Below are positions 32,769 to 43,579 of a DNA stretch of 64,000 nucleotides, in pieces. The first letter of the stretch is position 1. Every line of letters starts with the position of its first letter. The notes below the pieces were generated by a model. The model saw nothing but the letters and a program-made list of their open reading frames with translations. It ran no database searches and had not been told where the DNA came from. This DNA comes from Cyrtodaria siliqua. Its lineage: Eukaryota; Mollusca; Bivalvia; Adapedonta; Hiatellidae. The stretch spans positions 868,001 through 932,000 of the forward strand of contig JAWPHD010000001.1 in NCBI GenBank assembly GCA_037043455.1, in the 5' to 3' direction. The position numbers and the translations under genes are program-made.

Positions 32769-33424
32769 TGTTGAGTATTAAGTGTTTGACAACACTGTTT
32801 ACAATAAACGTGCACATTTTGAAAGACAACCTGGGCATCATAAAATATAATACCGAATTTTTAATTATCTAATGCATGCTCGTAGGCGTTATCAACTATT
32901 TTAAGAGACATTTATTTGCGTTTACGGTATTCACAATTGCCTCATGTTACTGCAAATGTAATTAGGCTAACACTTGTTTCAATAATTCGCTTTGTTTCAG
33001 ACAAAGTGTCTGCTATTCAAAAATAAATGGTCTTGGCCTAGTGAATTAAGTGGGTAACAAAGAAAATGCAAATGGACGAGACGTTTTGATATAGTGTTTG
33101 GTTTATCGCAGTAACGTTCGGTCCGTTAGCTATGTCCGTTTGACTTTAACTTCACTTCCAGAAACTCGAGAATCATTTGAACTTGAACGATATCGTAAGC
33201 TAACCATCCCACTTAAAGATAAATGAGGCCGCGCCTGTGCGAGTGGCTCCATAGAGCATTATCGACGAAAAATATCTGAGAAACATATATTTCAGAATTA
33301 ACTACTTGAACTGACAGTTTGAAGATTGTGACGCATGTGTGCATTTGTTAAATGGGTAATACTTTACTTTTTGAAAAATAATATGAAACTCAATAAACTA
33401 CTATAGTGTATAGGTTATTTGCTC

Positions 33425-33485
33425 TTTGTGGTAAAGAGCGGACCTACGGTGCCATTGCGTTTGAGTGCTGTGATTTTTCTCATTT
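33425..33485 (+). mobile_element. PLE-B 3' terminus scrap
   Basis: AGCGGACCTACGGTGCCATT and GAGTGCTGTGATTTTTCTCA match the ends of PLE-B copies at 9780 and 19470. Confidence 0.5.
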
Positions 33486-33489
33486 TTGT

Positions 33490-34225
33490 TTGGCGTATTA
33501 TAAAAGTCAATGTATTGCTTAAATATATCAGTCAGAGTATTATATTCCTTGTTCTAACTTCAAGTAATACCTCACATAATGCTTATTAAACAACATCCGC
33601 AAAACCACAAATCGCCTAGAACAGAATCTGACTCGATGGTATTTATTATCAGAAGTAATAATGTGTTTACTTGGAAATGCGGTCTTTGCTGCCAATAAGC
33701 ACATACATCCCTTTGATTATCCATCTCAAAGCTTTTGACTTTCCTTTAATTACCGGATCAATCTACATAGTACGTGTTGTTCCTAAATAGCTCAGTAAAA
33801 AGCCTTCTCGATAGCTGAATATTTGCGGTATTTACATAATAAAAGGTTATACACTGGGATAGTTCGTCCTTAGGTGAAAAACGATTGGCCTAGGGTAGCT
33901 ATATAAAGCCGGTGACTTGATATTTTCCAGGAGAAACTATACTCATTTAAGGAAAGCTTGTTTATTGTCAATATCTATGTAGTTTTGTTTGTTTAACTAA
34001 TCTATTAGTAATTAATCAATAAATGAAATTCGCCACTGATACCTCCAACATGTTTTCTATTGAGAGATACGGTGCGTAAAGCTTGAAATACATGCCATTG
34101 TCTATCCAAATGTTGTGGCGAGTCACCCTTTATCAAAAATCGTGTGACTTTGCCTAATTTGGTTATGTTTTCTTTATACGTAAAAAGCACCGTGTAGATC
34201 CCGTCAAATTACTGTTTCGCATCAT
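33490..34225. other. AT-rich stretch, nothing recognised
   Basis: No supported gene or repeat. Confidence 0.35.
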
Positions 34226-34229
34226 GTAT

Positions 34230-34935
34230 TGTCTGACCATCTTGGCAATACTTTTCCAACGTCTGAGCCAGACTAGTTCAACAACGACCGTCCTACACCA
34301 AGACGTCCACGTGTTATTACACGTCAAAATTGTGAATATATTCGTCTGACGGATTTACTTCAGAGTTTCCGCAACCCCGCAGAAACAGTCGTGAACATAA
34401 GGGGTCTTCAGAGCCAGTACCATTACTATAAATACTTTAGGCGGATAACTTGCAGGCAACAAAAAAAACAAGAGATGTAGCAGACTCGCTTTTATAGAGT
34501 CTGTTCATGAGAGGTAATATAAGGTGCAACGTCCCACAATCACCGGTTTAAGCGATATTCTTCTTTAAAGGCACGAATATTGGGCTTGAGGATACCAACG
34601 GACCAGTAAGTAATTATTTTCGGAATAAGAGCCAGACGTCCTTATGTGTCACTACCGTTGACCAGAGAAAGACGTCACCAGCGTATGAATATATTGCACG
34701 TCGTTCCTGAGTATTATTACTTCTCCAGAAAGTGGAGACAGGTTCTGCCTTTACCGGTCAGGCAGGAATCAGCTCATCTATACACGTCATAGGTGAACGG
34801 TTTGTAGACGCTTGCGTGGTGGAACGTGATGGATACCATGGAAATAACATACCACTCATGCTCATTAAACCAGTGGACGTACCCTTTTTCACAACGTTAC
34901 AATTGAATGTTCTGGAAGAGCAATGCACGGCCTAA
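34230..34935 (+). pseudogene. Tc1/mariner-type transposase fossil
   Basis: Before 34435 one frame reads NNDRPTPRRPRVITRQNCEY then TDLLQSFRNPAETVVNIRGL, matching the DNA-binding HTH region of Tc1-like transposases (family pattern R-P-x-P-G-R-P-R-V-T). After an HP-B insert, about 34625-34720 gives GIRARRPYVSLPLTRERR, and a shifted frame (from 34732) gives HVIGERFVDACVVERDGYHG, matching the start of the catalytic domain. Stops and frameshifts break it and the C-terminal catalytic part is absent. Inactive. Confidence 0.75.
34437..34620 (-). repeat. HP-B copy inserted in the Tc1 fossil
   Basis: Perfect stem CAGACTC-9 nt-GAGTCTG at 34481-34503, then CATGAGAGGTAATATAAGGT, CACCGGTTTAAGCGATATTC and a TTGGGC...ACCAA hairpin. 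Transposase codons resume right after it, so it is an insertion. Confidence 0.75.
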
Positions 34936-35183
34936 AGTAGCTAGGATATGCAAGGAATATCTTGCCAAAAGTAACAAAAATACATTATCTTGGCCGGAAT
35001 TCAGACATGATCTATCGCTTCAAGAGCATCTCTGGGGCTTTTGAGAAAAACGAGTACGTTAGACATATCCTGCTGCGCCAACGGCATTATATGCCCCAAC
35101 GGCACTAAAAGTACAATGAGTAAACATTCCCCTATTAAGCTTGTTAAGCGTCTCATCAACTTGATTTATCAGAGGATAAAGCC

Positions 35184-36012
35184 TGATATCCACGCCAACG
35201 GTGGACATACCATACCAGTTACTAGTGTTGCTGCATCTATCCACGCCAACGGTGGACATACCATGCCAGTTATTAGTGGTCGCTGCATCTATCTACGCCA
35301 ACGGTGGACATACCATGCCAGTTATTAGTGGTCGCTGCATCTATCCACGCTAACGGTGGACATACCATGCCAGTTATTAGTGGTCGCTGCATCTATCCAC
35401 GCCAACGGTGGACATACCATGCCAGTTATTAGTGGTCGCTGCATCTATCCACGCCGACGGTGGACATACCATACCAGTTATTAGTGGTCGCTGGCTGCAT
35501 CTATCCACGCCAACGGTGGACATACCATGCCAGTTATAAGTGGTCGCTGCATCTATCCACGCCAACGATGGACATACCATGCCAGTTATTAGTGGTCGCT
35601 GCATCTATCAACGCCAACGGTGGACATACCATGCGAGTTATTAGTGGTCGTTGCATCTATCCACGCCAACGGTGGACATACCATACCAGTTATTAGTGGT
35701 CGTTGCATCTATCCACGCCAACGGTGGACATACCGAACCAGTTATTAGTGGTCGCTGCATCTATCCACGCCAACGGTGGACATACCATGCCAGTTATTTG
35801 TGGTCGCTGCATCTATCCACGCCAACGGTGGACATACCATACCAGTTATTAGTGGTCGCTGCATCTATCCACGTCAACGGTGGACATACCATACCAGTTA
35901 CTAGTGGTCGCTGTATCTATCCACGCCAATGGTGGACATACCATGCCAGTTATTAGTGGTCGCTGCATCTATCCACGCCAACGGTGAACATACCATGCCA
36001 GTTATTAGTGTT
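35184..36012 (+). repeat. 52-bp minisatellite, about 16 units
   Basis: Unit: GCTGCATCTATCCACGCCAA, CGGTGGACATACCATGCCAG, TTATTAGTGGTC. Units differ by a few bases; one carries a 4-base expansion near 35490. Each includes a TCCAC...GTGGA mini-stem. Since 52 is not a multiple of three, all frames rotate; open frames here are artefacts. Its right edge abuts PLE RT sequence. Confidence 0.95.
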
Positions 36013-36024
36013 GCTGCAATGTCC

Positions 36025-36500
36025 TGTTTACTTATTCGTTTTTCTAGAGCTTGTACTCGAGCTGAAGACTGTAATATTCGTAATCTTTGTATAACTTAAA
36101 AGCTACTCCATCAGGGCTACCGTTATATTAAACTTCGAAAAACCTTTGCAAACTTTTATTATCGTGACCCTGATCTTCGTTCTAAGTATAAAAGTCATTT
36201 AAGAACTCTTCTGCGACAAGGACCATCACAACCTGACTTCTATTGTGACGTGATTTACAAACTTTGTAAGATCCTTGGTCATGATCACTTTCATACTATA
36301 TTAGTTAAACTTGTTATAAAGTACTTTCTTTTTGACTTTCTAGGCCCTATTGACAACCCTGATAGTGACTGTGACGTCATATGCCTTTATTCCTTATTAA
36401 CATTGCCATTCATGTTTGTCATTTTGCGTGTGTTTTTTAGGGTGTTTACTGTGCTCTGTGAAAGCTGCATTTCCTGTTCGACTTTTGAATTTATTTTTTA
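36025..36500 (+). pseudogene. PLE fragment: RT C-terminal part plus terminus
   Basis: Starts at codons for LIRFSRACTRAED, has an in-frame stop (ITstopKATPS region), continues to the RT C-terminus and then jumps (at about 36330) to the tail end CCCTATTGACAACCCTGATA ... TTCCTGTTCGACTTTT. The middle of the 3' region is deleted. Confidence 0.8.
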
Positions 36501-36635
36501 AAATTTGTGAGTTGTGTGACAAGAAACCTAGAGATAATTTTTCTAGATTCACCAATAAAACATAACGTTAGATAAAAAATGTCGCATGAAGTTTAACATC
36601 TAATAAAAAAAGGAGCTGTTTATGATTTTTGTTAG

Positions 36636-36872
36636 ACACCTGTTAAGAAATCTTCCTACGCCTGTCTAGACAATCTTCCTACGCCTGTCCAGACAATCTT
36701 CCTACGCCTGTCCACACAATCTTCCTACGCATGTCCACACAATCTTCCTACGCATGTCTAGACAATCTTCCTACGCCTGTCTAGACAATCTTCCTACGCC
36801 TGTCTAGACAATCTTCCTACGCCTGTCTAGACGATCTTCATACGCCTGTCTAGACAATCTTCCTACGCCTAA
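36636..36872 (+). repeat. 23-bp minisatellite, array 1 (about 10 units)
   Basis: Unit ACAATCTTCCTACGCCTGTC TAG. Ends at CTACGCCTAACGTCGTTA, where a PLE tail begins. Confidence 0.95.
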
Positions 36873-36877
36873 CGTCG

Positions 36878-37350
36878 TTAAAGTAAATGTAGCATTCATG
36901 GACCACAGTCAATCAAAATCTCACATAGAAACAAAGAATTATAACAAAAGATGAATAAAATTCAAGATATGACACCACAAACATAAAATGGTTGACAATA
37001 GGGCCAGTGAAAATAAAGGCAGCTGGAGGTTTAAATCACGTTCTAGGGTCTCCAAATCTCAATCTCTCTCTATTGCCATCCCAATGAAATGGGACAGTGT
37101 AAATAAAGATATATCCCCCAGGTTGTGTTCTCTAACAAAGAAGGCAGCATTAATATATAACACATACATGATCATGTATATATGGATATAAAAATACAAA
37201 AACATAGAAAGCCATAACGAAAGAACTCAATTACTTGACAGAAGCCAGAGCTAGAAGAGAACACACCGTTAAGGTTATGACAAAACACGATTTAAGACAA
37301 ACATCGAACGCTACTGTTATTTGACGATTTAGGTCGACGTCAACATAGGG
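36878..37350 (-). mobile_element. PLE tail copy between minisatellite arrays
   Basis: Antisense tail (GTAAATGTAGCATTCATGGA, GACAATAGGGCCAGTGAAAA, GGGACAGTGTAAATAAAGAT). The hairpin region is shortened. Nearly duplicated at 37960. Confidence 0.8.
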
Positions 37351-37354
37351 TCCA

Positions 37355-37954
37355 CACTATTTAATCTTCGTACGCCTGTCTAGACCATCTTCCTACGTCT
37401 GTCTAGACCATCTTCCTACGCCTGTCTAGACAATCTTTCTACGCATGTCTAGACAATCTTCCTACGCCTGTCTAGACAATCTTGCTACGCCTGTCTAGCC
37501 AATCTTGCTACGCCTGTCTAGACCATCTTCCTACGCCTGTCTAGACAATCTTCCTAGGCCTGTCTAGATAATCTTCCTACGCCTGTCTAGACAATCTTCC
37601 TAGGCCTGTCTAGATAATCTTCCTACGCCTGTCTAGACAATCTTCCTACGCCTGTCTAGACCATCTTCCTACGCCTGTCTAGACAATCTTCCTACGCCTG
37701 TCTAGACAATCTTCCTACGCCTGTCTAGACCATCTTCCTACGCCTGTCTAGACAATCTTCCTACGCCTGTCTAGACCATCTTCCTACGCCTGTCTAGACA
37801 ATCTTCCTACGCTTGTCTAGACCATCTTCCTACGCCTGTCTAGACAATCTTCCTACGCCTGTCTAGACCATCTTCCTACGCCTGTCTAGACAATCTTCCT
37901 ACGCCTGTCTAGACAATCTTCCTACGCCTGTCTAGACGATCTTCCTACGCCTAA
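37355..37954 (+). repeat. 23-bp minisatellite, array 2 (about 26 units)
   Basis: Same unit as array 1 with CAATC/CCATC variants alternating in places, suggesting a higher-order pattern. It starts inside PLE text (GGGTCCACACTATTTAATCT) and ends at the same TAACGTCGT junction as array 1. Confidence 0.95.
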
Positions 37955-37959
37955 CGTCG

Positions 37960-38740
37960 TAATAGTAAATGTAGCATTCAAGGACCACAGTCAATCAAAA
38001 TCTCACATAGAAACAAACAATTATAACAAAAGATGAATATAATGCAAGATACGACACCACAAACATAAAATAGTTGACAATAGGGCCAGTGAAAATAAAG
38101 GCAGCTGGAGGTTTAAATCACGTTCTAGGGTCTCCAAATCTCACTCTCTCTCTATTGCCATCCCAATAAAACGGGACATTGTAAATAAAGATATATCTGC
38201 CAGTTTGTGTTCTCTAACAAAGAAGGCAGCATTAATATATAACACATACATTATCATGTATATATGGATATAAAAATACAAAAACATAGAAAGCCACAAC
38301 GAAAGAACTCATTTACTTGCCAGAGCAAGAAGAGAACACATCGTTAAGGTTATGACAAGACACGATTTAAGACAAACATCGAACGCTACTGTTATTTGAC
38401 GATTTAGGTCGACGTCAACGTAGGGTCCACAATATTTATGTAAGAGGAAAGCACAGTGGCAAACTGTAACTGGGTCAACTACTAAACATGCAATGTGTTG
38501 CAAAATGATAGGCTCATAACACACTTTGATAAACTGTTTAACAATGTTAATAAAGAGTGTATGAACGTGATTATGACCATGGATCTTACGAAGTTTGTAA
38601 ATCGCATCACCATAGAAGTCAGGTGATGATAGTCCTTGTCGCAGACGAGTTCTTAAATTACGATTTTATTTTAAAAGTATATCAGGGTTATTATAATAAA
38701 ATTATACTACGTGTTTTCAAAGTTAATGGTAAATACTCAG
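37960..38740 (-). mobile_element. PLE copy (tail plus RT C-terminal remnant)
   Basis: Antisense: the first about 460 bp repeat 36878-37350 at 1082-bp spacing, then continue through GAGGAAAGCACAGTGGCAAA into RT codons (GGATCTTACGAAGTTTGTAA, AGAAGTCAGGTGATGATAGT). Frame broken. Confidence 0.8.
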
Positions 38741-38761
38741 TTCTCTTTTTTACACTTTGAT

Positions 38762-39398
38762 CCAAAGATATATAAAAAGATCGGACAAGGAAAGTAGCAT
38801 TCAAGGAGGACAGTCAACCACAAAACACATAAACAAACACGCAAACAGAAAAGCAAGAAGGCAAAAGCAATAATAAATGCAAACGACATCACAAACACAA
38901 AAGGGATGACAATAGGGCTACCGCCTTGGAACGGTCAGTGGCAAAGTAGGCTACTGGGGGTTTAAACCGGTTCTAGGGTGCACCAAACCTCACACTTACC
39001 CTACTGTCATCCCAAATAAAACAGGACAGTGTAAATAAAGAAATCCCCGCCATGATTTAATCTCTAACCAACAAGGCAGCATCTATAGGCAATATAAGTT
39101 AAACACAAATATGCTCGTGTAAATATAATACAAAAAAACAATAGCCTAGAAAGCCACAATGAAGGTACTCAATGACTTGGCAGAAGCCAGAGCAGTAAGA
39201 GAATAAACCATTAAGGGCACAACAAGAAAGATCATGGACAAACATCAAACGCCACCGTCCCAATGGGCTTTAGGTAGGCGTCATCATAGGGTCCACAGCC
39301 TGTCCGGTCATCGTACAATTAACGAGGAAAGCATAGTGGCGAACTGTAAAAGGGTCCACCACCAAGCATGCAGTACGTTGCAAAATGATAGGGTCATA
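38762..39398 (-). mobile_element. PLE 3' region copy, well preserved
   Basis: Antisense from AAAGATCGGACAAGGAAAGT to GCAAAATGATAGGGTCATAA, with hairpin CAGTGGC...GCTACTG (one wobble) at 38936-38957. It is 5'-truncated at the MITE at 39401. Confidence 0.85.
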
Positions 39399-39400
39399 AT

Positions 39401-39569
39401 CAAAGTTTCAGTGGGATTCACTCATCTTTTCAACGTTATTCATTAATTAACAAAATTTAAGTAACATCCATCATGCTGTATTGTCTATGCAGCAAGGTGG
39501 ATGCTACTAAAATTGTGTTAATTATTGTGTAACCTTGAAAAAGGTGAGTGAATCCCATTGAAACGTTGA
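39401..39569. repeat. Foldback MITE of about 170 bp
   Basis: Arms of about 70 bp pair with few mismatches: CAAAGTTTCAGTGGGATTCA at the left, TGAATCCCATTGAAACGTTG at the right, with further pairing at AAGTAACATCCATCATGCTG / CAGCAAGGTGGATGCTACT. No coding. Part of the same motif (AAGTAACATCCATCTTGCTA) recurs at 44014. Confidence 0.75.
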
Positions 39570-39574
39570 GGTAA

Positions 39575-40425
39575 AATAATGATATTTGTAAATTCTATTG
39601 TGTAAGTTTTGAACTAGCGCGTTATTGAAATTGGAATATTGATAAGCTGATATTTAAGACCAAATATACTAAAAAAATAATATAGGATGTCACTTTAAAT
39701 TACAATACGTTGTTCAAATTTTAATATGGATGTTTATACTTTAAATTAATAAACGGTATTTTATGTATAAGACGAAGTTATTACCTGCCATTTATATTAT
39801 TAATATTATATAACTGTTTTATTATACTCAGTTCTATTTTTTGACGTTAATTCAACGTTGCAGTGGGATGCACCAACCGTATTTAAGGTCCATTTTACAT
39901 GAGTGACCGTGTAGTATTGATTTTAATAAACGAGTTCGATAACATCATGGGATACGAGGCTCTTCCAACGAGTTTAAGTCAGGCAAGACTCAACAGTCAC
40001 GAATATAAGATTCTGTTTATCACATAACACACATGTGACGTTATAGTTTCACTTTAATGTTGTCAATTTACCTTGTATGTGGCGGCAACTTGTAAGAGAA
40101 ATTATGACGTCAGGTTGTTCTTTTTATGACGTCAGCTACGTTAAGCGGCTGTAACGCGTTCGCGCTATAAATAATGCGACACCTTAAATTTAACGTTACT
40201 AACATGGATTTTATATAGTAAGATTTCAAATAAGGATACATATTTAAGGTGTCTGAACATATCGTATAATATAACATGTAAACAATTAGTAGGAATAAAT
40301 GTGTTACTGTAAACAAACATTATAGTGATCTGCATCTGTAATACACTCGTGTATTACGAGAAATAAGTCATGGATTTATAACACTCCTAGAAGCCATATT
40401 ATGTGGTGAACAATGATTAATCAAA
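39575..40425. other. AT-rich stretch, nothing recognised
   Basis: A scrap of the MITE motif (TTCAACGTTGCAGTGGGATG) is at about 39849. Otherwise featureless. Confidence 0.35.
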
Positions 40426-40429
40426 TGTA

Positions 40430-40836
40430 TACGACGGCAAATTTGATTTACTTTTATTTCACTTCAGTTTCCCGAATTCTGAATTCGGAATTCTGAATTC
40501 GGAATTCTGAATTCCCGAATTCCGAATTATGTAAATCTTTTAAAAATTGGGCTCTGTTCATTGGAAACCCCAGGGGTCGTGGGTTCAAATCTCACAGGAG
40601 GCATATTTTTTTCTTATTATGCCCCTCGAAGGGTGTCATATAGTAGTCACACTGTCAGTCAGTCCGTCCGACCGTCGGTGTGTTTGTCCGTACTATCTTG
40701 TCCGGTATTTTTTATCAAATGACGGCACAAATGCTCACCACAACAAGACGACGTGTCGCGTGCAATTTTCAAGTCCGTGTCTCCAAGGTCAAGGTCACAC
40801 TTAGATGTCAAAAGTCAAAAATAAGTGCTTTCCGGC
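40430..40836 (+). repeat. Left inverted arm with tRNA-like segment
   Basis: Contains four to five GAATTC palindromes (40475-40530), CATTGGAAACCCCAGGGGTC GTGGGTTCAAATCTC (B-box-like) and GGTCAAGGTCACACTTAGA. Ends at GCTTTCCGGC. Confidence 0.75.
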
Positions 40837-40989
40837 TTGTCCGGTAAATAACTCTTGACATTTATGGATTTTCGGAATTTAGAAGTGTGGACCATTAGGT
40901 ACTAGATTAAGGATACTGGGCGTTGTCAGGCGTACGGACATACGCACGCACGTGGGGCGGTGGAGTATGTGTGTGGGGGAGTGGGAAGG

Positions 40990-41130
40990 CGGCGTCCTTG
41001 TTCCCAGGATCATTGTTCCTCAGATCCCCAAAAGCACTATTATTCTAGTATTCCCAGGATCCCTTAAAATAATTGTCCATTTTCCCCAGATCCCTAAAAA
41101 TAATTGGCCATGTTCCCCAGATCCCCAATT
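40990..41130 (+). repeat. Short tandem repeat around TTCCCCAGATCCC
   Basis: Roughly 37-bp units (ATTGTCCATTTTCCCCAGAT / ATTGGCCATGTTCCCCAGAT). Internal to the TIR element. Confidence 0.55.
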
Positions 41131-41429
41131 CCCCCGTGAGAAACAAATGAAGACAAAATAAAAGCACAAACACATCCCTAGGGTGTGTGTGGGGGCGAGA
41201 GAGGAGGGTAAATTTAAACGATTTAAATATTAATGCATCGATACTGTCTCCAAATGCCGGAGAGGGATGGGGGAGGAGTGGGTGGGTTAAGGGGCAATAG
41301 AATTTAAGCTACATACATCCCAGACCGCTCTCGGCCCCACCGAGCTCTAACTGTTTCTCATGTTGACCCTCAACTAGTACCAAACATCCTTAAAAAGGAC
41401 ACCGTTTCACCTTTCGGGTTCTTGTCTTT

Positions 41430-42050
41430 CAAGTTAAGGTGGGGCTTGGTCAAAGGACTTACACGTAAATCTTCATACTGAGTTTCAAAGCAACACCTAT
41501 GAATTTATTGAAAGTATATGTCTTCAACACTGAAAACCCAAAGAATTAAACCAAGAAAAATTGACTTAGTTTTTTTGTCTTTAAATTCAAGGTCATTATT
41601 ATTGGTGGGGTGGGGCTTAGTGAAATGTAAGGGGTTACCAGCAGTAAATCTTCATATAATGTTTTAAAGCAATACCTTTTACGGCATTGAAGATATATAC
41701 GTTCAAAAATGTTTAACCGACAACTTCACAAAGAAAACATGGCAAGTACTTTTGTATTGAAAGTCAAGGTCCAGGTCATATGTGGGGTGGTGCTTTGTGA
41801 AAGGATACGCCAGTGAATGTTTATACAAAGTTTCAAAGCATAACGCTGATGGTATTGGCGATATATACCTTTAACAAATGTAAAACCTTAACCAAGAAAG
41901 AATTGACCAAGTTTGTTTGTCTTTACAGTTAAGGTCATGGTCATTAGGGTGAGTGGGGCTTGGTGAAAGGGTAAGGGATAAAAGTGAATGTTCATACACA
42001 GTCTCAAAGTAATACCTTTAGCGGTATTTGAGACCTATACCTTCCAAAAA
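41430..42050 (+). repeat. Degenerate about 170-bp tandem repeat
   Basis: GGGGCTTGGTCAAAGG-like phrases recur near 41443, 41612, 41789 and 41957 (spacings 169, 177, 168). Each unit also has GT(T/C)T(C/T)AAAGCAA(T/C)ACCT and AAGGTCA(T/A) text. Confidence 0.7.
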
Positions 42051-42300
42051 TATTAAACTGTACTCAAGGTCTGACTCGTCGCCATCGCCGCCACCGCCGC
42101 TGCCGGAAAAGTGATTTAAAGGAAAACATTTCACGACGTACGGACGGACACTGGTCACCTTTTGTTTCTCACTCCCAGCAATCAACGGCGGGGGCATAAC
42201 CATTATCATAAATAGACCGTCTGGGGTAAAGCATATGTTTATATTATATTATTTATATTATAGTATATAATATTATATTATATTATATTATATTTTATAT

Positions 42301-43485
42301 TCTACGATATTGCACACATTTATATTGCACCGGAACTTTTTCTAGTGCTTGCTAAGAGCCGCGAAATAGAAATAAGGAACTACTTTTAAATAAAATACCG
42401 GAATCCTTCGAATACAAAAAAAATAGGTGGTTTTGTTCAACCTTTTATGGTAGAAATTGATAAAATTATTGAAATGGTCACTCACCCACTATTTTTAACG
42501 TTATCGAATGGTAAACAAACGTTAGAAAATCGCTTGATGTTTTTAATGACGTCATCCGACGTCGACATCGTTTTCGCGCAAAATAATCATCCACTGAATG
42601 ACAAGATAGGAATTCCATCAAAAGCTATAAAAAAACACACAAATACAATGAAAAGTAATAGTCATACAATTAACATTGAACGAAAACAATATGAAAGTAT
42701 ACAATAAAAAGGTTATTGAATTTGTATGGCTAAATATTACTTGGAACGAGTTGTTTTGGCAAAGGACGACGAGCTTGCGAGTCTTCCTGCGCCAAAACAA
42801 CGAGTTAATATTATATATATTATATTATATTATATTATATTATATATTATATTATATTATATTATATTATATTTTATTGTATACTTTCATATTGTCCCGT
42901 TTAGTTTGCATTGAGCTAAGTGTGCAATATTCTACGATATTGCACACATTGATATTGCAAGGGAACTTTGCTCGTGCTTGCTAAGAGCCGCGAATTAGAA
43001 ACAAGGAACTACTTTCAAATAAAAATAACGGAATCCTTTCTATAGTGTCAACAAAAAAATACGTGTTTTTTTTTCAACCTTTAATGGCAAAAATTGATAA
43101 AATAATTCAAATGGCCACTCACCCACTGTTTTTAACGTTATCGAATTGTAAACAAGCTTTAGAAAATCGCTTGATGTTTTTAATGACGTCATCCGACGTC
43201 GACGTCGTTTTCGCGCAAAATAATCATCCACACAAAATTAAACTGAATGGCAAGATAGGAATTCCATCAAAAGCTATACAAATAACTCAAATACAATGAA
43301 AAGTCATAGTTATACAATTAACATTGATCGAAAACAATATGAAGTATACAATAAAAAGGTTATTGCATTTGTATGGCTAAATATTACTTGGAACTCGTTG
43401 TTTTGGTGCAGGAAGACTCGCAAGCTTTGCCAAAACAACTCGTTCCAAGTAATATTTAGCCAAACAAATTCAATAACCTATACTA
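42301..43485. repeat. 630-bp tandem duplication with AT microsatellite and hairpins
   Basis: TCTACGATATTGCACACATT occurs at 42301 and 42931, and the following about 430 bp match closely. Between them lies a (TATAT)n tract (42815-42885). An 11-bp perfect stem GTGTGCAATAT/ATATTGCACAC is at 42920-42945. The unit ends fold: at 43376-43480 the arms TGGCTAAATATTACTTGGAA and TTCCAAGTAATATTTAGCCA pair. Paired open frames (42447-42707, 43045-43299) are conserved between units, but no family is known. Confidence 0.75.
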
Positions 43486-43579
43486 TCATGTATAGTTAAT
43501 TATATCACGTATACTATATTTTTAACGATGCTTGCAATCTATCGGACTTCAAACTTCGCAAATCGGAATTCAGAATTCT

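Larger units (their letters stand above)
30659..33249. mobile_element. TIR-bounded element of 2.6 kb (non-coding)
   Basis: Long diverged inverted repeats: left arm about 30659-31235, right arm about 32865-33249. Outer ends pair as GA(A/G)CCACTCGCACAGG. Other paired text includes GTTACTGCGAT(G/A)AACCAA and CACTTTGTCTGAAA. CATA lies at both outer borders (30655-30658, 33250-33253), a possible 4-bp target duplication. The spacer holds a PLE end and an HP-A copy. No transposase seen, so non-autonomous. Confidence 0.65.

Noticed and set aside
34732..34935. 67-codon ORF as an independent gene
   Set aside because: It is a frame of the decayed Tc1/mariner transposase.
35184..37954. Regular arrays resembling CRISPR
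   Set aside because: No unique spacers between repeats, units are contiguous, the context is eukaryotic and no cas genes are present; these are minisatellites.
40430..40560. GAATTC cluster as cloning vector or assembly artefact
   Set aside because: The same block occurs in inverted position in the right arm with independent mutations, so it is part of the element.
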